A stretch of 64,000 nt of DNA from Rhinopithecus roxellana (Eukaryota; Chordata; Mammalia; Primates; Cercopithecidae): positions 38,773,711-38,837,710 of the forward strand of contig NC_044565.1 in the NCBI RefSeq assembly GCF_007565055.1. The letters run 5' to 3'. Shown here in pieces: positions 11,320 through 22,240 of the stretch; position 1 is the first letter of the stretch; each line of letters starts with the position of its first letter. Made by a program: the position numbers and the translations under genes. Under the pieces are notes generated by a model. That model did not search any database, was not told the DNA's origin, and worked only from the letters and a program-made list of their open reading frames with translations.

Positions 11320-11985
11320 TGGGTTTTCTGCTGATTGGAGATGTGACTGAGATTGTTAGTGCTCATGGACTTCCCAAGGCTCATCTCATTTCCCAGTTTT
11401 CCTTGCAGTTTAGGTTGAGGCCATGTGACTAAGTTCTGGCCAATGGGAAATAGACAGAAGTGATTATGAGATAATTTTAGGCCTGGCTGTTGAAAACATT
11501 CCTCATCTCTTTTCACTTTCTGTTTCCCTGCCACAGTGACCTTGGAGGCCACGTGTTCCAAATGGCATAGTGATAGGATGGAGAAGGGCTGCTCAGCCCA
11601 TAGAAAATTGTGACATGAGTTAGGAAAAACATCTTCACGGTTTAGGATTTCTTTTTTTCCTTTGAGACAGAGTCTTACTCCGTCACCCAAACTTCAGTAC
11701 AGTGGCATGATCTCAGCTCACTGCAACCTCTTCCACCTGGGTTCACGCAATTCTCATGCCTCAGCCTCCCGAGTAGCTGGAATTACAGGCATGCTCCACC
11801 ATGCCTGGCTAATTTTTAGACGGGGTGTTACCATGTTGGCCAGGCTGGTCTCAAACTCTTGACCTCAAGCGATCCACCAGCCTCAGCTTCCCAAAGTGCT
11901 GGGATTACAGGTGTGAGCCATCACACCTGGCCAGGATTTATTTCTTATTTCAACATAACCTAGACTATTCTGACTAACACAAAAC
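11320..11985. mobile_element. Possible ancient LTR, interrupted by an Alu
   Basis: The left part (AAGTTCTGGCCAATGGGAAAT, CCTTGGAGGCCACGTGTTCC) and the right part after the Alu (CATAACCTAGACTATTCTGACTAACACA) resemble the body and 3' terminus of an old ERVL/MaLR-like LTR. The assignment is by eye only. Confidence 0.35.
11651..11932 (-). mobile_element. AluS
   Basis: This reverse-oriented dimeric Alu begins with a T-rich tail and ends at the complement of GGCC. The 7-bp flanks AGGATTT at 11644-11650 and 11933-11939 are the target duplication. Confidence 0.9.
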
Positions 11986-13525
11986 AAACACAGGAGTGGC
12001 TGTGTTGCACTGAGAAGCAAAGAAAAGTTGATTTACAAAGAGGAATAAATATGATGTACATGTACAAAGAGGAGCAGAGTTAAGAAAGAGTCTCTGGGTC
12101 CTTCTCATTCCTGGTTCCAACCTCATCTTGAGGGCAAACCACATTTCTCTCCTTGGCTTCTGTGACTCTCTTGCATTCCTGTAAGTACCTTTTCTATTAA
12201 GCCTGTAGGCAAACAGTTTCTATCCTTTGCAGCCAAAAGAAGTTACAACTAATATTCCTCTTACCTCAGTGCTTCAGTGTATGTTTTACTCATTGTAACA
12301 CGAAGACAACCACATTAATAGGCATGGGTTCTGGCTTAGATTTCTAATTCCTTCATGCTTTTATTCTGTTCAGGAATGCCAAGAACTACAGCAAAATCTT
12401 GTCCAGATGTGATTCCACAGTACAGTCAGCCCTGAAGACACAAATCCAGAATTACAAATTTTGTCTATTTATCCAAAATGTAAGGTGGATAATCTTTTCA
12501 GTTTATTGGTTACAAATGACCAGCTGACAAGTTACTCAACTTCTACAATTGTGGTGAAATTCTAGAGCTACCAAGAAAGGGTCACTTGTTCAAGAAGAAC
12601 AGCTGAGGAATTGATTGGCTCTTCAGAACCTGTGCCAATTTCCTTTCTGCAGGCGGGCTAAATAGTGGATACCTTTTAGAGAAGGGAAGCCATCATCTTC
12701 GGGAAAAAAAACCTCTCTCTGCTGTGAACAAGCTGAATGCAATCACAGAAACTGCAGACAAAAGAGCTTTTGATGACAGATATTGCTGATGCCTGGTGCC
12801 TTCAAAGGCATTCCAGGAAAGGTGAAGGAATAATTATGATTAACAATAACTCATGTTTCTTCCAGGATGTTACTCATTGAACCAATGGGTCACTTGAGAA
12901 ATGTGTCAGTGAGTCAGCTCATATCCAATTTGGCAAAAAGATCCTGGGCTCCCAAACTCTTTGCACTGAACTGAGTAAACCCAAATGAATACATTCTGGG
13001 GGAGAAGTAAAGGAAGGAGAACTTTGGTGGTAAACGACAGAGTTGGCTCATTCAGTCTCCGCCTCCACAGTCCCATCCCCATATTTAAGTTGAATGAAAT
13101 TATCAAGGCCGATGAATAAAATCTTGAGCATACCTTTAGAAAAGATAAAGGACTCAGACGAAGGGAAAATGCAGAACCACCACCAGGAAGCAAGGAGAGT
13201 CTAATAATTCACCACACATCTAAAACAATATGAACTTATAAATTTATATAGCAACTTATACAGTAAGAGCATATACCAAAAGCCAGTTAAAACAATAATG
13301 GTTACAAATAAAAAGGAGTTTGGACTGGATGGTCTAAGGTCTTTTATTCAAAATTCCATGATAAAAGGACTATATAGACTGATGTGGTTCAAGGGCCAAA
13401 TTGGCTGTTGAGGAAATTTATCCTATGATAATGGCATTGACATTCATTATTTTATTTTTTACTGCCCTTAGAAGAGTTTATTAAAATATAGGTACAATGT
13501 AAAGAAGAATTAAAAATCCAATACT
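11986..13525. other. Unique sequence, nothing recognised
   Basis: I read both strands and found no protein similarity, RNA gene or familiar repeat. Short open frames (under 100 codons) are consistent with chance. Confidence 0.55.
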
Positions 13526-13852
13526 GGCCAGGCATGGTGGCTCACGCCTGTAATCCCAGCACTTTGGGAGGCCGAGGTGGGCGGATTGCTTGAGCTCAGG
13601 AGTTTGAGATTAGCCTGGGCAACATGGCAAAACCCTGTCTCTACCAAAAACACACACACAAAATTAGCCAAGCATGGTGGTGCAGGCCTGTAATCCCAAC
13701 TACTCGGAAGGCTGAGGTGGGAGGATCACTTAGCCCAGAAGGTGGAGGCTGAAGTGAGCTGACATCACACCACTGCACTCCAGGCTGGGTGACAGAATGA
13801 AACCTCATCTAAAGAAAACAAAAACAAAACAAAACCCAAAAAACAAAAAATC
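13526..13852 (+). mobile_element. AluS/AluJ-type element
   Basis: This is a full dimer with older-type bases (GATTGCTTGAGCTCAGGAG; CCTGGGCAACATGGC), a CA-rich middle linker and a degenerate A-rich tail. Imperfect target duplications (AAAATCCAATACT / AAAACCCCCAATACC) lie at its ends. Confidence 0.85.
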
Positions 13853-14899
13853 ATAAAACCCCCAATACCCACGTACTCACTACCTAACCTAGTTTAAGAA
13901 TAAAATATTCACATGTCCCATGCACCTGCCCCAAAACCTCTCCTCTGTTCACTTCCCACCCGTGGTTATCTAGAGGCTAATATTAATTTGCGCTTTTTAA
14001 AAATTTGCACTTTCATGTTAATCATTCCCTGCTTTATGGTTTTACCACCTACGTTTACATACCTAAACAATATATTCTTTGGTTTTGAAAATTTACTAGC
14101 TGTGTAAAAAAATATCAAAGTTCTATTAGTTGAAACCTCAGGGATGAGAGCAACAGAATTTCTTGGCATCAGCTTAAGCATTTACAAGAGCCCTTTCTGG
14201 GGAAGTTAGTGGCCAAGGTTATACACCAGTCCTAGGAAACACAAGGCTCTGTGCAGTCTGAGCACCTGGCAATGTTCCTAGGTGAGCCTGGTATTGAAAT
14301 CAGGCAGAAATATGGTCAGAGGGTAGGGGATGCTCTCTATTTTCTAATTCACCTCCAGCTCTCGGATGTAGGTTTAAGCAGAAACTTTGGTGAGATGCAA
14401 TGAATGTCCTCAAATGATGCAAGCAGCAGGGTATGGAATAGAGAGCTGGAGCTTTTTCAGCAAAAGGTCATGACACAGTAAGAATCTGGGCAAGCTCACT
14501 CAAGCATCCTCGAGTTGAAAACGAGAGTAAAATAGCAGTGAAAACTTGGCTACAACAGTCACCAACATGTCTGTCTCTTGAGTCTCATGCTCCTCTCTGG
14601 AACAGTTGCCGTCTGTCTGTTGATAGCTGTCCTGGAATCTCTCTTCACTGTCCTTATGGGGATTCCTTTTGCCTTTCACCAGGGTTGGATCATATGCTTA
14701 TTGTATCCAAGATCAGACCACATAATTTGTGGGACCCAATGCAAAATGAAAACCTGGGGTCCCTTGTTAAAAAATTATAAGAATTTCAAGATGACAACAG
14801 CAGAGCATTAAACCAAGTGTGGGGTCCTTCTACGTGTAGAATCCTGTGTGACTATATGGGGTGATATCCACAAAGTCAGCCTTGTTTATATCTCATGTC
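13853..14899. other. Unique sequence, nothing recognised
   Basis: No gene or repeat is recognised. Two overlapping open frames of about 80 codons at 14538-14811 lack any motif or supporting context. Confidence 0.5.
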
Positions 14900-15838
14900 T
14901 CCCTCTTTCCTAGTTTACTTTTTTTAGTGGAACACATTCCCCAGTAGTTTGAGAAAGCGTACATGGGAAATAAGTTTTTGAGACTTGAATGTCTGAAAAT
15001 GCCATTGTTCTGTCCTCATTCTTGAATGTGGGCCACTTTATTGTTTAACACTGCATTCTGAATATTGCTCCCTGGAATTGTACAATTCAGTAGCCCTGTT
15101 TGATTGATGGTTTGGCTGGGTATAAAGTTCTAGCTTTGAAATAATTTTCCTTCAGTGTTTTAAAGGTATTGCTCCCTTGTCTTGTTTATAGTACATTGTT
15201 GAGAGTCTGAAATTATTTGGATTCTTAACTTTGTGTATGTGACTTGTTTATGCCTTTATAGAAGCTTAATTTTCTTTTTTCCCCAGAGTTCTAAAAATTT
15301 ACAACATGCCTTTGTGAGGGTCTGATTTCATCCATATAGGCCCTTTTGTTCTAGCAATTCATGTTCATCAGTTCTGAGAAATTTTATTGAATTATTTCAT
15401 TGATAATTTTCTCTGCTCCGTTCATGTTTTCTGGAGCTCTTATAATTTGGATATTAAACCTTCTAGAACAGACCTCTCATTTCCTTACCCTTTCTCTCCT
15501 CTGTCTACTCTTTGTTCTACTTTCTGGGAAAATCCTTAACCTTCTACTTTCTGAGAAAATTTTTAATCTTACATTCTAGTCTTAAATTTTTTTAATTTCA
15601 TAATTTTTTTTAATTTCTAAGAGCTTCTTGTTCTCTAAATGACCTTTTTATACTATTCTATTCTTCTTTCATGTGTGCAGTATTTGTCTATTATCTGAGG
15701 ACATGAGAAATCTTGTTTGTTTTCTTCTCTCCTGCAGTCTCTATTGCTTCATGTTGCTTTTTTTTTCTTTTTTTTCTATTTATTTAGGTCTCTATCTTTT
15801 TCACTAGGGACTGTCCTTATATAGCTGGTGTATTAGTC
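14900..15838 (-). mobile_element. Old LINE-1 (L1M/HAL1-like) fragment
   Basis: The T-rich plus strand carries stretches such as TTTGGCTGGGTATAAAGTTCTAG and AATTTGGATATTAAACCTTC, typical of the complement of ancient L1M/HAL1 coding regions. It is heavily diverged. The LTR at 15839 interrupts it; 16590-16850 may be its continuation. Confidence 0.65.
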
Positions 15839-16189
15839 CATTCTCCTGCTGCTATAGGATATAGCCGAGATCGGGTAATTTATAAAAGAAAGTGGATTAA
15901 TAGACTCACAGTTCCGCAGGGCTGGGGACGCCTCAGGAAACTTACAGTCATGGCGGAAGGGGAAACAAACATGAAGGCAGGAAGAAGAATAAACGCCCAG
16001 TGAAGTTAGGGAAGCCTCTTATAAAACCATCAGATCTCGTGAGAACTAACACATTATCATGAGAACAGAATGGGAGAAACTGCCCCCATGATTCAATTAT
16101 CTCCACCTGGTCCCTTCCACCACACGTGAGGATTATGGAAATTACAATTCACTATGAGATTTGTGTGAGGACACAGCCAAACCATATCA
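15839..16189 (-). mobile_element. Solo MaLR LTR (THE1/MST group)
   Basis: On the minus strand it reads TGATATGGTTTGGCTGTGTCC at the start, ACGAGATCTGATGGTTTTATAAG in the TATA region and TAATACA at the end, all typical of THE1/MST LTRs. Flanking GCTGG/TCTGG may be the worn 5-bp target duplication. No internal ERVL-MaLR sequence adjoins it. Confidence 0.85.
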
Positions 16190-16850
16190 TCTGGTAATCC
16201 TTGGTTTTCTGCACTAAAAATTGCTGATTAAAAGCACTAGACAAGTAGGCAGGGCTTGTTGACTTTAAACTTAAGGATAATCCAGATGTACAGTTTCTTG
16301 GCAGACCCCTGAAGTTAGTGTCTTTGCTTTTTTTCCTGCCCCCTTGTTTTGCCAAGAGAATTTTTTGCCTTGTTTACCACAGAGAATTTTCTGATTTCCT
16401 GCCTAGTAGATGAGGGCTTGACTGAGAAACAGGTGAAAGAAAAGGGGTGGGGAGTCAGAATATATGAACTCATTTTTCCCCTCAGTAGGAAGTCCTGCTC
16501 CCAGCCATACCTATAAACACAAAATCTCCAGACTTCTGCTGGGACAGGGGAGGAACAGTCACCTAGCACCATGAAGAGTAAATAGGCAGCTAGGAATCCA
16601 ATTGCTTCTCAAGTTGTTTTTTCTTCCTTATTTAAGTCGCAGGTATACCCGATGCTGCCAATTTCTGAGCTTTTTGAAGATTCTGTGATTTGAAGCCAGC
16701 TTAGGACTCAGCTTTTTTGGCTTGTCCATCTGCTTTCCAGCTTCCAAAATTTTGTTGCTCTTATCATCTTTCCTATACTGGTGTGTTTGTCTTTTGTAAA
16801 AATTTATTTAATGTGGTTTTAGTTATGTCAGAAGAAAGTGAAATTAGATA
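16190..16850. other. Interval between LTR and DNA transposon
   Basis: This stretch is T-rich with no coding content. The segment 16590-16850 is weakly LINE-like and could continue the old minus-strand LINE; 16190-16590 is unassigned. Confidence 0.4.
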
Positions 16851-17529
16851 CAGTAGTCCTCCCTTATCTTCAGGACATATGTTTCAAGACCCCTGGTGGA
16901 TGCCTGAAACCAGCAGATAGTATTAAACCCTATATGAACTATATTTTTTCCTATACATACATACCTATGATAAAGTTTAATTTATAAGTTAGGCATAGTA
17001 GGAGATTAATAGAAATAACTAAGAATAATTATAATAATATACTATTATAAAAGTTATGTGAATGTCTCTCTCAAAACATCTTATTGTACTGTAGTCACCC
17101 TTCTTCTGATACTAAATGAAAAACAGCCTACGTGATGAGATGAAGTGAGGTGAGTGATGTAGGCATTGTGATGTAGCGTTAGGCTGCTATTGACCTTCTG
17201 ACAGTAGGTAGGAGAATCATCTGCTTCAGGTGATTCTAGATCATTAAGTCATGACAATGTTGATGGTTGGGTATCAGGAGCAGAGGATGTTGAGGACTAA
17301 CAGGCAGGTAGCATATATGGTATGGATATGCTGGGCAAACAGATAATTCACATTCCATGCTGGACAGAATGAAATGGTGCAAGCTTTCATTATGCTATTC
17401 AGAAAGGCATGCAATTTAAAACTTATGATTGTTTATTTCTGGAATGTTCCATTTAATATTTTCAAATTGCGGTTAACTGGGGTAACTAAAACCACAGAAA
17501 GCAAAACTGCAGATAAGAGGGGACTACTG
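16851..17529. mobile_element. Tigger/MER44-like DNA transposon (Tc1/mariner, non-autonomous)
   Basis: The 679-bp element has terminal inverted repeats: it begins CAGTAGTCCTCCCTTATCT and ends AGATAAGAGGGGACTACTG. It is flanked on both sides by the TA dinucleotide (16849-16850, 17530-17531), the Tc1/mariner target duplication. Subterminal inverted sequence includes TTGCGGTTAACTGGGGTAAC. It has no transposase coding capacity and is a fossil moved in trans. Confidence 0.85.
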
Positions 17530-17531
17530 TA

Positions 17532-18584
17532 CATACCTCCAATTCACTATCTTAACTGAGAACGCTGTAACTTTCTTAAACAGCCTTTTTAGAACCAACT
17601 GTACCTCTTTTATACTTATTCAAATGTGCTGATGATGAAATCAGTGCACTGGCATGGTCATGACAGTTAACCTTCAGATCCAGACATGACTTCTGCTGGG
17701 GGCTTAATGTGGGAAATATCTATGAGATTGCCTGCTCAGCACTTACCGAGGGGCTTCTGCAGAAGCCCCTCTTCTCTGAGACTCTCTTCTCTGAGATTCT
17801 TGGCTATTAACCAAACTGACCATCAGGGCAGTCCCTCTCTGGTGGCAAATGCTAAGATGTACATTCTCCTCCCTTCCTGCCACTCAAATTTTGTTACTGG
17901 ATCAAGTTTGCCTGCATCACTCTTTATTCAAGATATGTTATCTCTTAAAGGCTTCCTCAGGACCCTCTTTTCCCACATGAGGATAGATACCCAACGTAAC
18001 CGGTTCATCACATAAATCTAGATTCCAGCTTCTGAGTTTGGATGAAAGTTAGGACATCCTCTCCCACTATATCCATTTTCTCATATCCATACACTTCTTC
18101 AAAAAATACTTAACAAAAACAAATTTTGTTTTACCCCATCCCCTTCCAGAGACTTGGCATATGTCAAGGCTAAAGTGACAGAAGGAACCTTGAATAATGC
18201 CACTCAAGCATACATGAAAGAGGATAGACCAGACAGAGGTTAATCTGGGTACTGCGAGATGTCAAACTGCTTTGCTTTCCACCACTGCAGCCTGCAGTGG
18301 TAGAAAACCCTTCAAGTCCCATATCTTTGGCATCGAACAGGCTCCACCGAAGAGGGAGATCTCCAGAAGAGGCAAGACCAGAGACCAGAGGGGTTAAGTG
18401 GAAGTACCAAGATCTCACTTCCTAGATACTGATGAATTATGAGACCGTACATACCCTTTTTAAAGGGGAGGGGCTTAAAAATATTGTAGCATTAAAACGT
18501 GAATTTCACAAGTAATTAAAATTTTCCCCTGAGGGAACTCTTTGGCAGAGTAGAAAAGGTATTTTCTACTTTGGCTCCAAAGGG
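17532..18584. other. Unique interval with a perfect palindrome
   Basis: No gene is recognised. It contains the 24-bp palindrome at 17748-17771 and the adjacent short tandem repeat. The rest has no repeat I can name. Confidence 0.5.
17748..17771. repeat. 24-bp perfect palindrome
   Basis: Half-site GAGGGGCTTCTG is followed immediately by its exact reverse complement with no spacer. Directly downstream (about 17768-17800) a CTCTTCTCTGAGA unit occurs twice in tandem. It carries a central CTGCAG. Confidence 0.95.
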
Positions 18585-18740
18585 TTTCGAGGTCTAGATT
18601 CAAATACTGTGACTTTGGGTAGGTTATTTGATCTCTTTTGCCTCCATTTCTTCATATGAAATAGGGATTGAAGATACAGAGATGAAAAAAGATACTGTAA
18701 AAGGTGCCTGGCATGTGGTTGAACCCTATAAATATACACT
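18585..18740 (+). repeat. MIR SINE
   Basis: TGACTTTGGGTAGGTTATTT and TGCCTCCATTTCTTCATATG match the MIR core, followed by a GTGCCTGGCATGTGG-type 3' part. Confidence 0.75.
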
Positions 18741-18925
18741 CTTCCCCATTTTCCTCCTCTGCTAGTAAAAGCAATAAGATAATAGAGTTTGTTCTGTACA
18801 GCAAATACATATTCCCAGGAATGTTAAAGCAGGACACATCAGCAAAGGCAAAGATGACCTATCACAGGCCTCGGGGATCTTTGAGAAGGGTACTCCTTAC
18901 AGATTTATGTTTGAAAAAGGAAAAG

Positions 18926-19425
18926 TAGCTGAGAACCCCCATATTTGTCAGGCATGGTGAACAAAAGGTTGTTTTGTTTTGAGATGGAGTCTCGTCGTGT
19001 AGCCTGGGCTGGAGTGCAGTGGCCCGATCTCGGCTCACTGCAACCTCTGCCTCCTGGCTTCAAGCGATTCTCCTGCCTCAGCCTCCCAAGTAGCTGGGAT
19101 TACAGGCACCCACCACCACGCCTGGCTAGTTTTTTGTATTTTTAGTAGAGATGGGGTTTCACCATATTGGCCAGGCTGGTCTCGAACTCCTGACCTCAGG
19201 TGATCCGCCCGCCTCCGCATCCCAAAGTGCTAGAATTACAAGCATGACCCGTCACACCCCACCAAAAAGAGGTTTAAATGAACTTTTTTTTTGGTGGGTG
19301 GATGGGCATGTTTATTTTAACTATCAAGTCCCTGATCTCAATGCATTTGACATAGAACCTACACATAATATTCATATTAATTTATTAACATTTTTGAGTC
19401 ATTGATCACTCTGGGACAACCTGAC
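18926..19425 (+). repeat. Imperfect tandem duplication, copy A (split by an Alu)
   Basis: TAGCTGAGAACCCCCATATT at 18926 and, after the Alu, AGAGGTTTAAATGAACTT through CATTTTTGAGTCATTGATC match copy B (19668-19840) in order. With the Alu removed, the unit is about 200 bp. I do not recognise the family. Confidence 0.75.
18969..19262 (-). mobile_element. AluS inserted in duplicated unit
   Basis: This reverse-oriented dimer has a TTGTTTTG-type tail and ends near 19262. Flanks AACAAAAGG / ACCAAAAAG are an imperfect target duplication. It splits copy A but not copy B, so it inserted after the duplication or into only one copy. Confidence 0.88.
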
Positions 19426-19426
19426 A

Positions 19427-20110
19427 CTGTATGGGCGGCGTCTCCGGGAGAGCAATGGCTGCCACCTCCTGCCTCCTAGAGACGGGGAGGCGAGGAGAGA
19501 GGGAGCAGGCTGAGCCGAAGAAAGGACCCCGCTTTTTGGGAGAACTGTGGGTTGACAGCGACTGTATCTACCAGTCCCAAGGACAAGATTTTTCACTAGA
19601 ACGTGGATTATTTCTCCCTTCTCCATCTTGCCACGCCCAGCCAAGGGGCTTCTAGAGCTGCGCAGGGACAGAAAGAGCTGAGAACCCCCATATTTGTTAG
19701 GCATGGTGGAGGGAGGTTTAACATGGACTTTGTTTTAACCATGAAGTCCCTAATTCCTATGCATTTAAAATATAATCCATACATAATACCAATGTTAACT
19801 GGGCGACATTTTTTGAGTCACTGATTCCTGCAACACCTGCTCCGCAGTGGGCAGGACCCTCAGAGCCCTCAGGCCTGAAGCCACGGATGGGGACAAGAAT
19901 TACCCGCAACACAGCCCAGCAGTGCTGGCCGCGCGCGCAGGGCGGGGCGGGGATGGGGCCCAGGCCTGCAACCTCAAATGTTTTGGGGGTAGGTTCAGAG
20001 ATGTGGACGCCGGCAAGAGTCTGGGGCTGGGCTGGGCTGTGACAATAAAAGGGATGGCCCCACTCCCTGCGAGGTATGAGTCCCAGGACAGGTGATTATC
20101 GTCTCTGTGC
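19427..20110. other. CpG-rich, non-repetitive block around duplicated unit B
   Basis: Two CpG-dense patches (19430-19560 and 19850-20060, including GGCCGCGCGCGCAGGGCGGG near 19929) flank copy B. CpG retention is far higher than in neighbouring DNA. This could be a small CpG island or promoter, a CpG-rich LTR or satellite-like unit, or a recent duplication. No conserved protein frame is seen. Confidence 0.5.
19668..19840 (+). repeat. Imperfect tandem duplication, copy B
   Basis: GAGCTGAGAACCCCCATATT, then GAGGTTTAACATGGACTTTG, CCTATGCATTTAAAATATAA and TTTTTTGAGTCACTGATTCC, align colinearly with copy A. The downstream sequence of both copies (CTGTATGGGCGGCG / CCGCAGTGGGCAGG) also looks weakly related, so the true unit may be longer. 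Confidence 0.75.
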
Positions 20111-20387
20111 CTGACCCCCACCCCCAGATCTAAAGGGAGAACCAGACCAGCTATTAATTCTGCAAGCTGTTCAGTGTGCAGAAGACCCAAAACACACCCA
20201 CCCAGGCTATTTGAGTTAATAAATAACAAAAACCGCATTCTTAAATGGGGGAGGGGGGGCGGAAGGGAGGTTACAAAGTCTAATATTTTTTTTAAAAATG
20301 AGATAAAAAATAAGTCACGCTTGTCCCTGAAGATTAACATGCTTTCTCTGTTTTACCCTCCCACCCGCGGAAGTGGGTGTCTTTGCC

Positions 20388-20480
20388 TCTCCATTTACAA
20401 ATGAAGAAACTGGCTCTGAAGGGTTGTTCAAGGTCATGCAGTTAATAAGTGACAGAATCAGGGCCTGAAGCGGGCTGACC
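20388..20480 (-). repeat. MIR SINE fragment
   Basis: CCATTTACAAATGAAGAAAC then AAGGTCATGCAGTTAATAAG is the reverse-complement MIR core signature. Confidence 0.75.
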
Positions 20481-21589
20481 TCAAGCTGGTGTCCTTTGCT
20501 GGTGCCACATTTCCCTGTCAGAGGTGAGGCAGATGTGTCTTCATCACTTTTAGCAAAGAGAACTGGCCCCTGTCTATATAAATAAAGATGCGACCTGCCA
20601 AGTTACCTGGGAGCTGCTGCCTTCACTTCTCAAATCACAATACGTTTTATGCTCTGAGCTGTTTACACTCTCCTTTATGAAATGGCTTGCTGTATTTAAG
20701 ATTGCAGTTTGTGAAACTAGATTTTTTTTAACCTTTTTTGAATCTTATGGGCCTTATGATATGGGCCTTACTAGCCTATATTCAGACCAAGTGATCCACC
20801 CGGGTAGTACTGACAAATGCTGCACACGCCCTTCCAATAAAAGCAGACCTTTAAATTACCTTGGTCATTTAACCATCAATTATCCAACCACTTTACAGGT
20901 ATTTAATGAGCATCTCTGCCTTTCCATATGCCAGTCTACTTTCTCCTCTGCCAGTTTTTTACTTTTTTTCCAAACATGATTCAGATCCAGTTACTCCTTT
21001 AATTAAAAATCCTCAGTGGTTTCCTACCATCTACAGGGTGAAGATAAGACTTGTCACATGAGGCTCCTGCCTCTCTTTGCAGCTCTTAAATTTGGAATAC
21101 AGGCAAAGTGAAACTCCAAAGTAGAGCCAAGTGTTTGCTATAAGAACAAGAGTACAGATTCTTGCCCTCAGGCACCTCAAATCCTGTGTGAGAGTAACCA
21201 CAGTGTGAAGTATGAATAGTAAATACTTCCCTATTTAGCTCACACCTGACCCTGGAGAGTTTGGTACTCACAGAGAAATGTAGGCTGCTGAGAGTAAGGT
21301 GTTCAGAGTTCCTTTCTTTCTCTATAATCTATCTCTTTTGGAAAAAGAGCCTGGAAACTCTGGAAAAAAAGTTGGTTAACTGGGAATACAAAAGTAGGAC
21401 CAAAAAAAAGGAATGTAAATATTCTAGATATAAAGGTCAATGCCACTGCTAGGTTCAGGTTTCAAAGTTGACTCTGGATTTCCTGGCAGCCAAGGCAATA
21501 AGGGAAACAGGGTGCATTATTTGCACTTTACTGACAGAAAAGAAGAAACCTATCCATTTTTGAAATCAAGTAAATTATTTTATGATGCT
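20481..21589. other. Mostly unique interval, one L2 fragment
   Basis: No gene is recognised. 20960-21090 (CAGATCCAGTTACTCCTTT, CCTCAGTGGTTTCCTACC, GGGTGAAGATAAGACTTG) looks like a plus-strand L2 fragment. Confidence 0.5.
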
Positions 21590-22240
21590 ATTTTTAATCT
21601 TTCTCATCACTGCTTTTTAAATTATAAAGTTACTGTGTGTCCTTTGTAAAAAATCCAAATAACACAAATATCTATAGGGTAAAAAGTGTATGTCCCCCTT
21701 ACCTATATACCTCTATTCCCCTTTTCCAGAAGTAAAGACTACCCCCGAAGACTGACCATTTATTTCTAGAGGGGTTTTTGTTCTGTGCAATTAAAAGTAC
21801 TTACACAGTTTCCATAAAATTTGGGTTTTATTTGCTTGCTTGAAAAAAAGGATCAGATTAACTATATTCTTTGTAACTTGCATTTTCACTTTACGATGTA
21901 TCAAAGACATCCTTCTCTGTCTCCCTAAATGAATCTCTTCCATTTTAATGACTACTGTATTCCATTATAAGGAGGTAGCATAACCTATTTAACCATTCTT
22001 CTGTTTCTAATTTTACAGTCATAAACAATGAATATGCTTGTACATATACTTTTTTGTAGAAGTCTGTCTATGCCATCAGTCTCTAAAAGTGGAAGTACAA
22101 GAGCACGTAATTCATATATTTAAAATTTTAATGTATCGTCTTCAAAACGACTGCACGAATTTATACTCTCACCAAGAGTGTCTGAGTGTGCCCATTTTCC
22201 CATTCCCTTGCCAGCACTAGATATCATCAACGTTTTTCAT
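21590..22240 (-). mobile_element. Old LINE-1 (L1ME-like) fragment
   Basis: The plus strand shows TACTGTATTCCATTATAAGG, ACCTATTTAACCATTCTTCT, TAAACAATGAATATGCTTGT and CTCACCAAGAGTGTCTGAG, an ordered series typical of the complement of ancient L1 3' ends. Confidence 0.7.
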
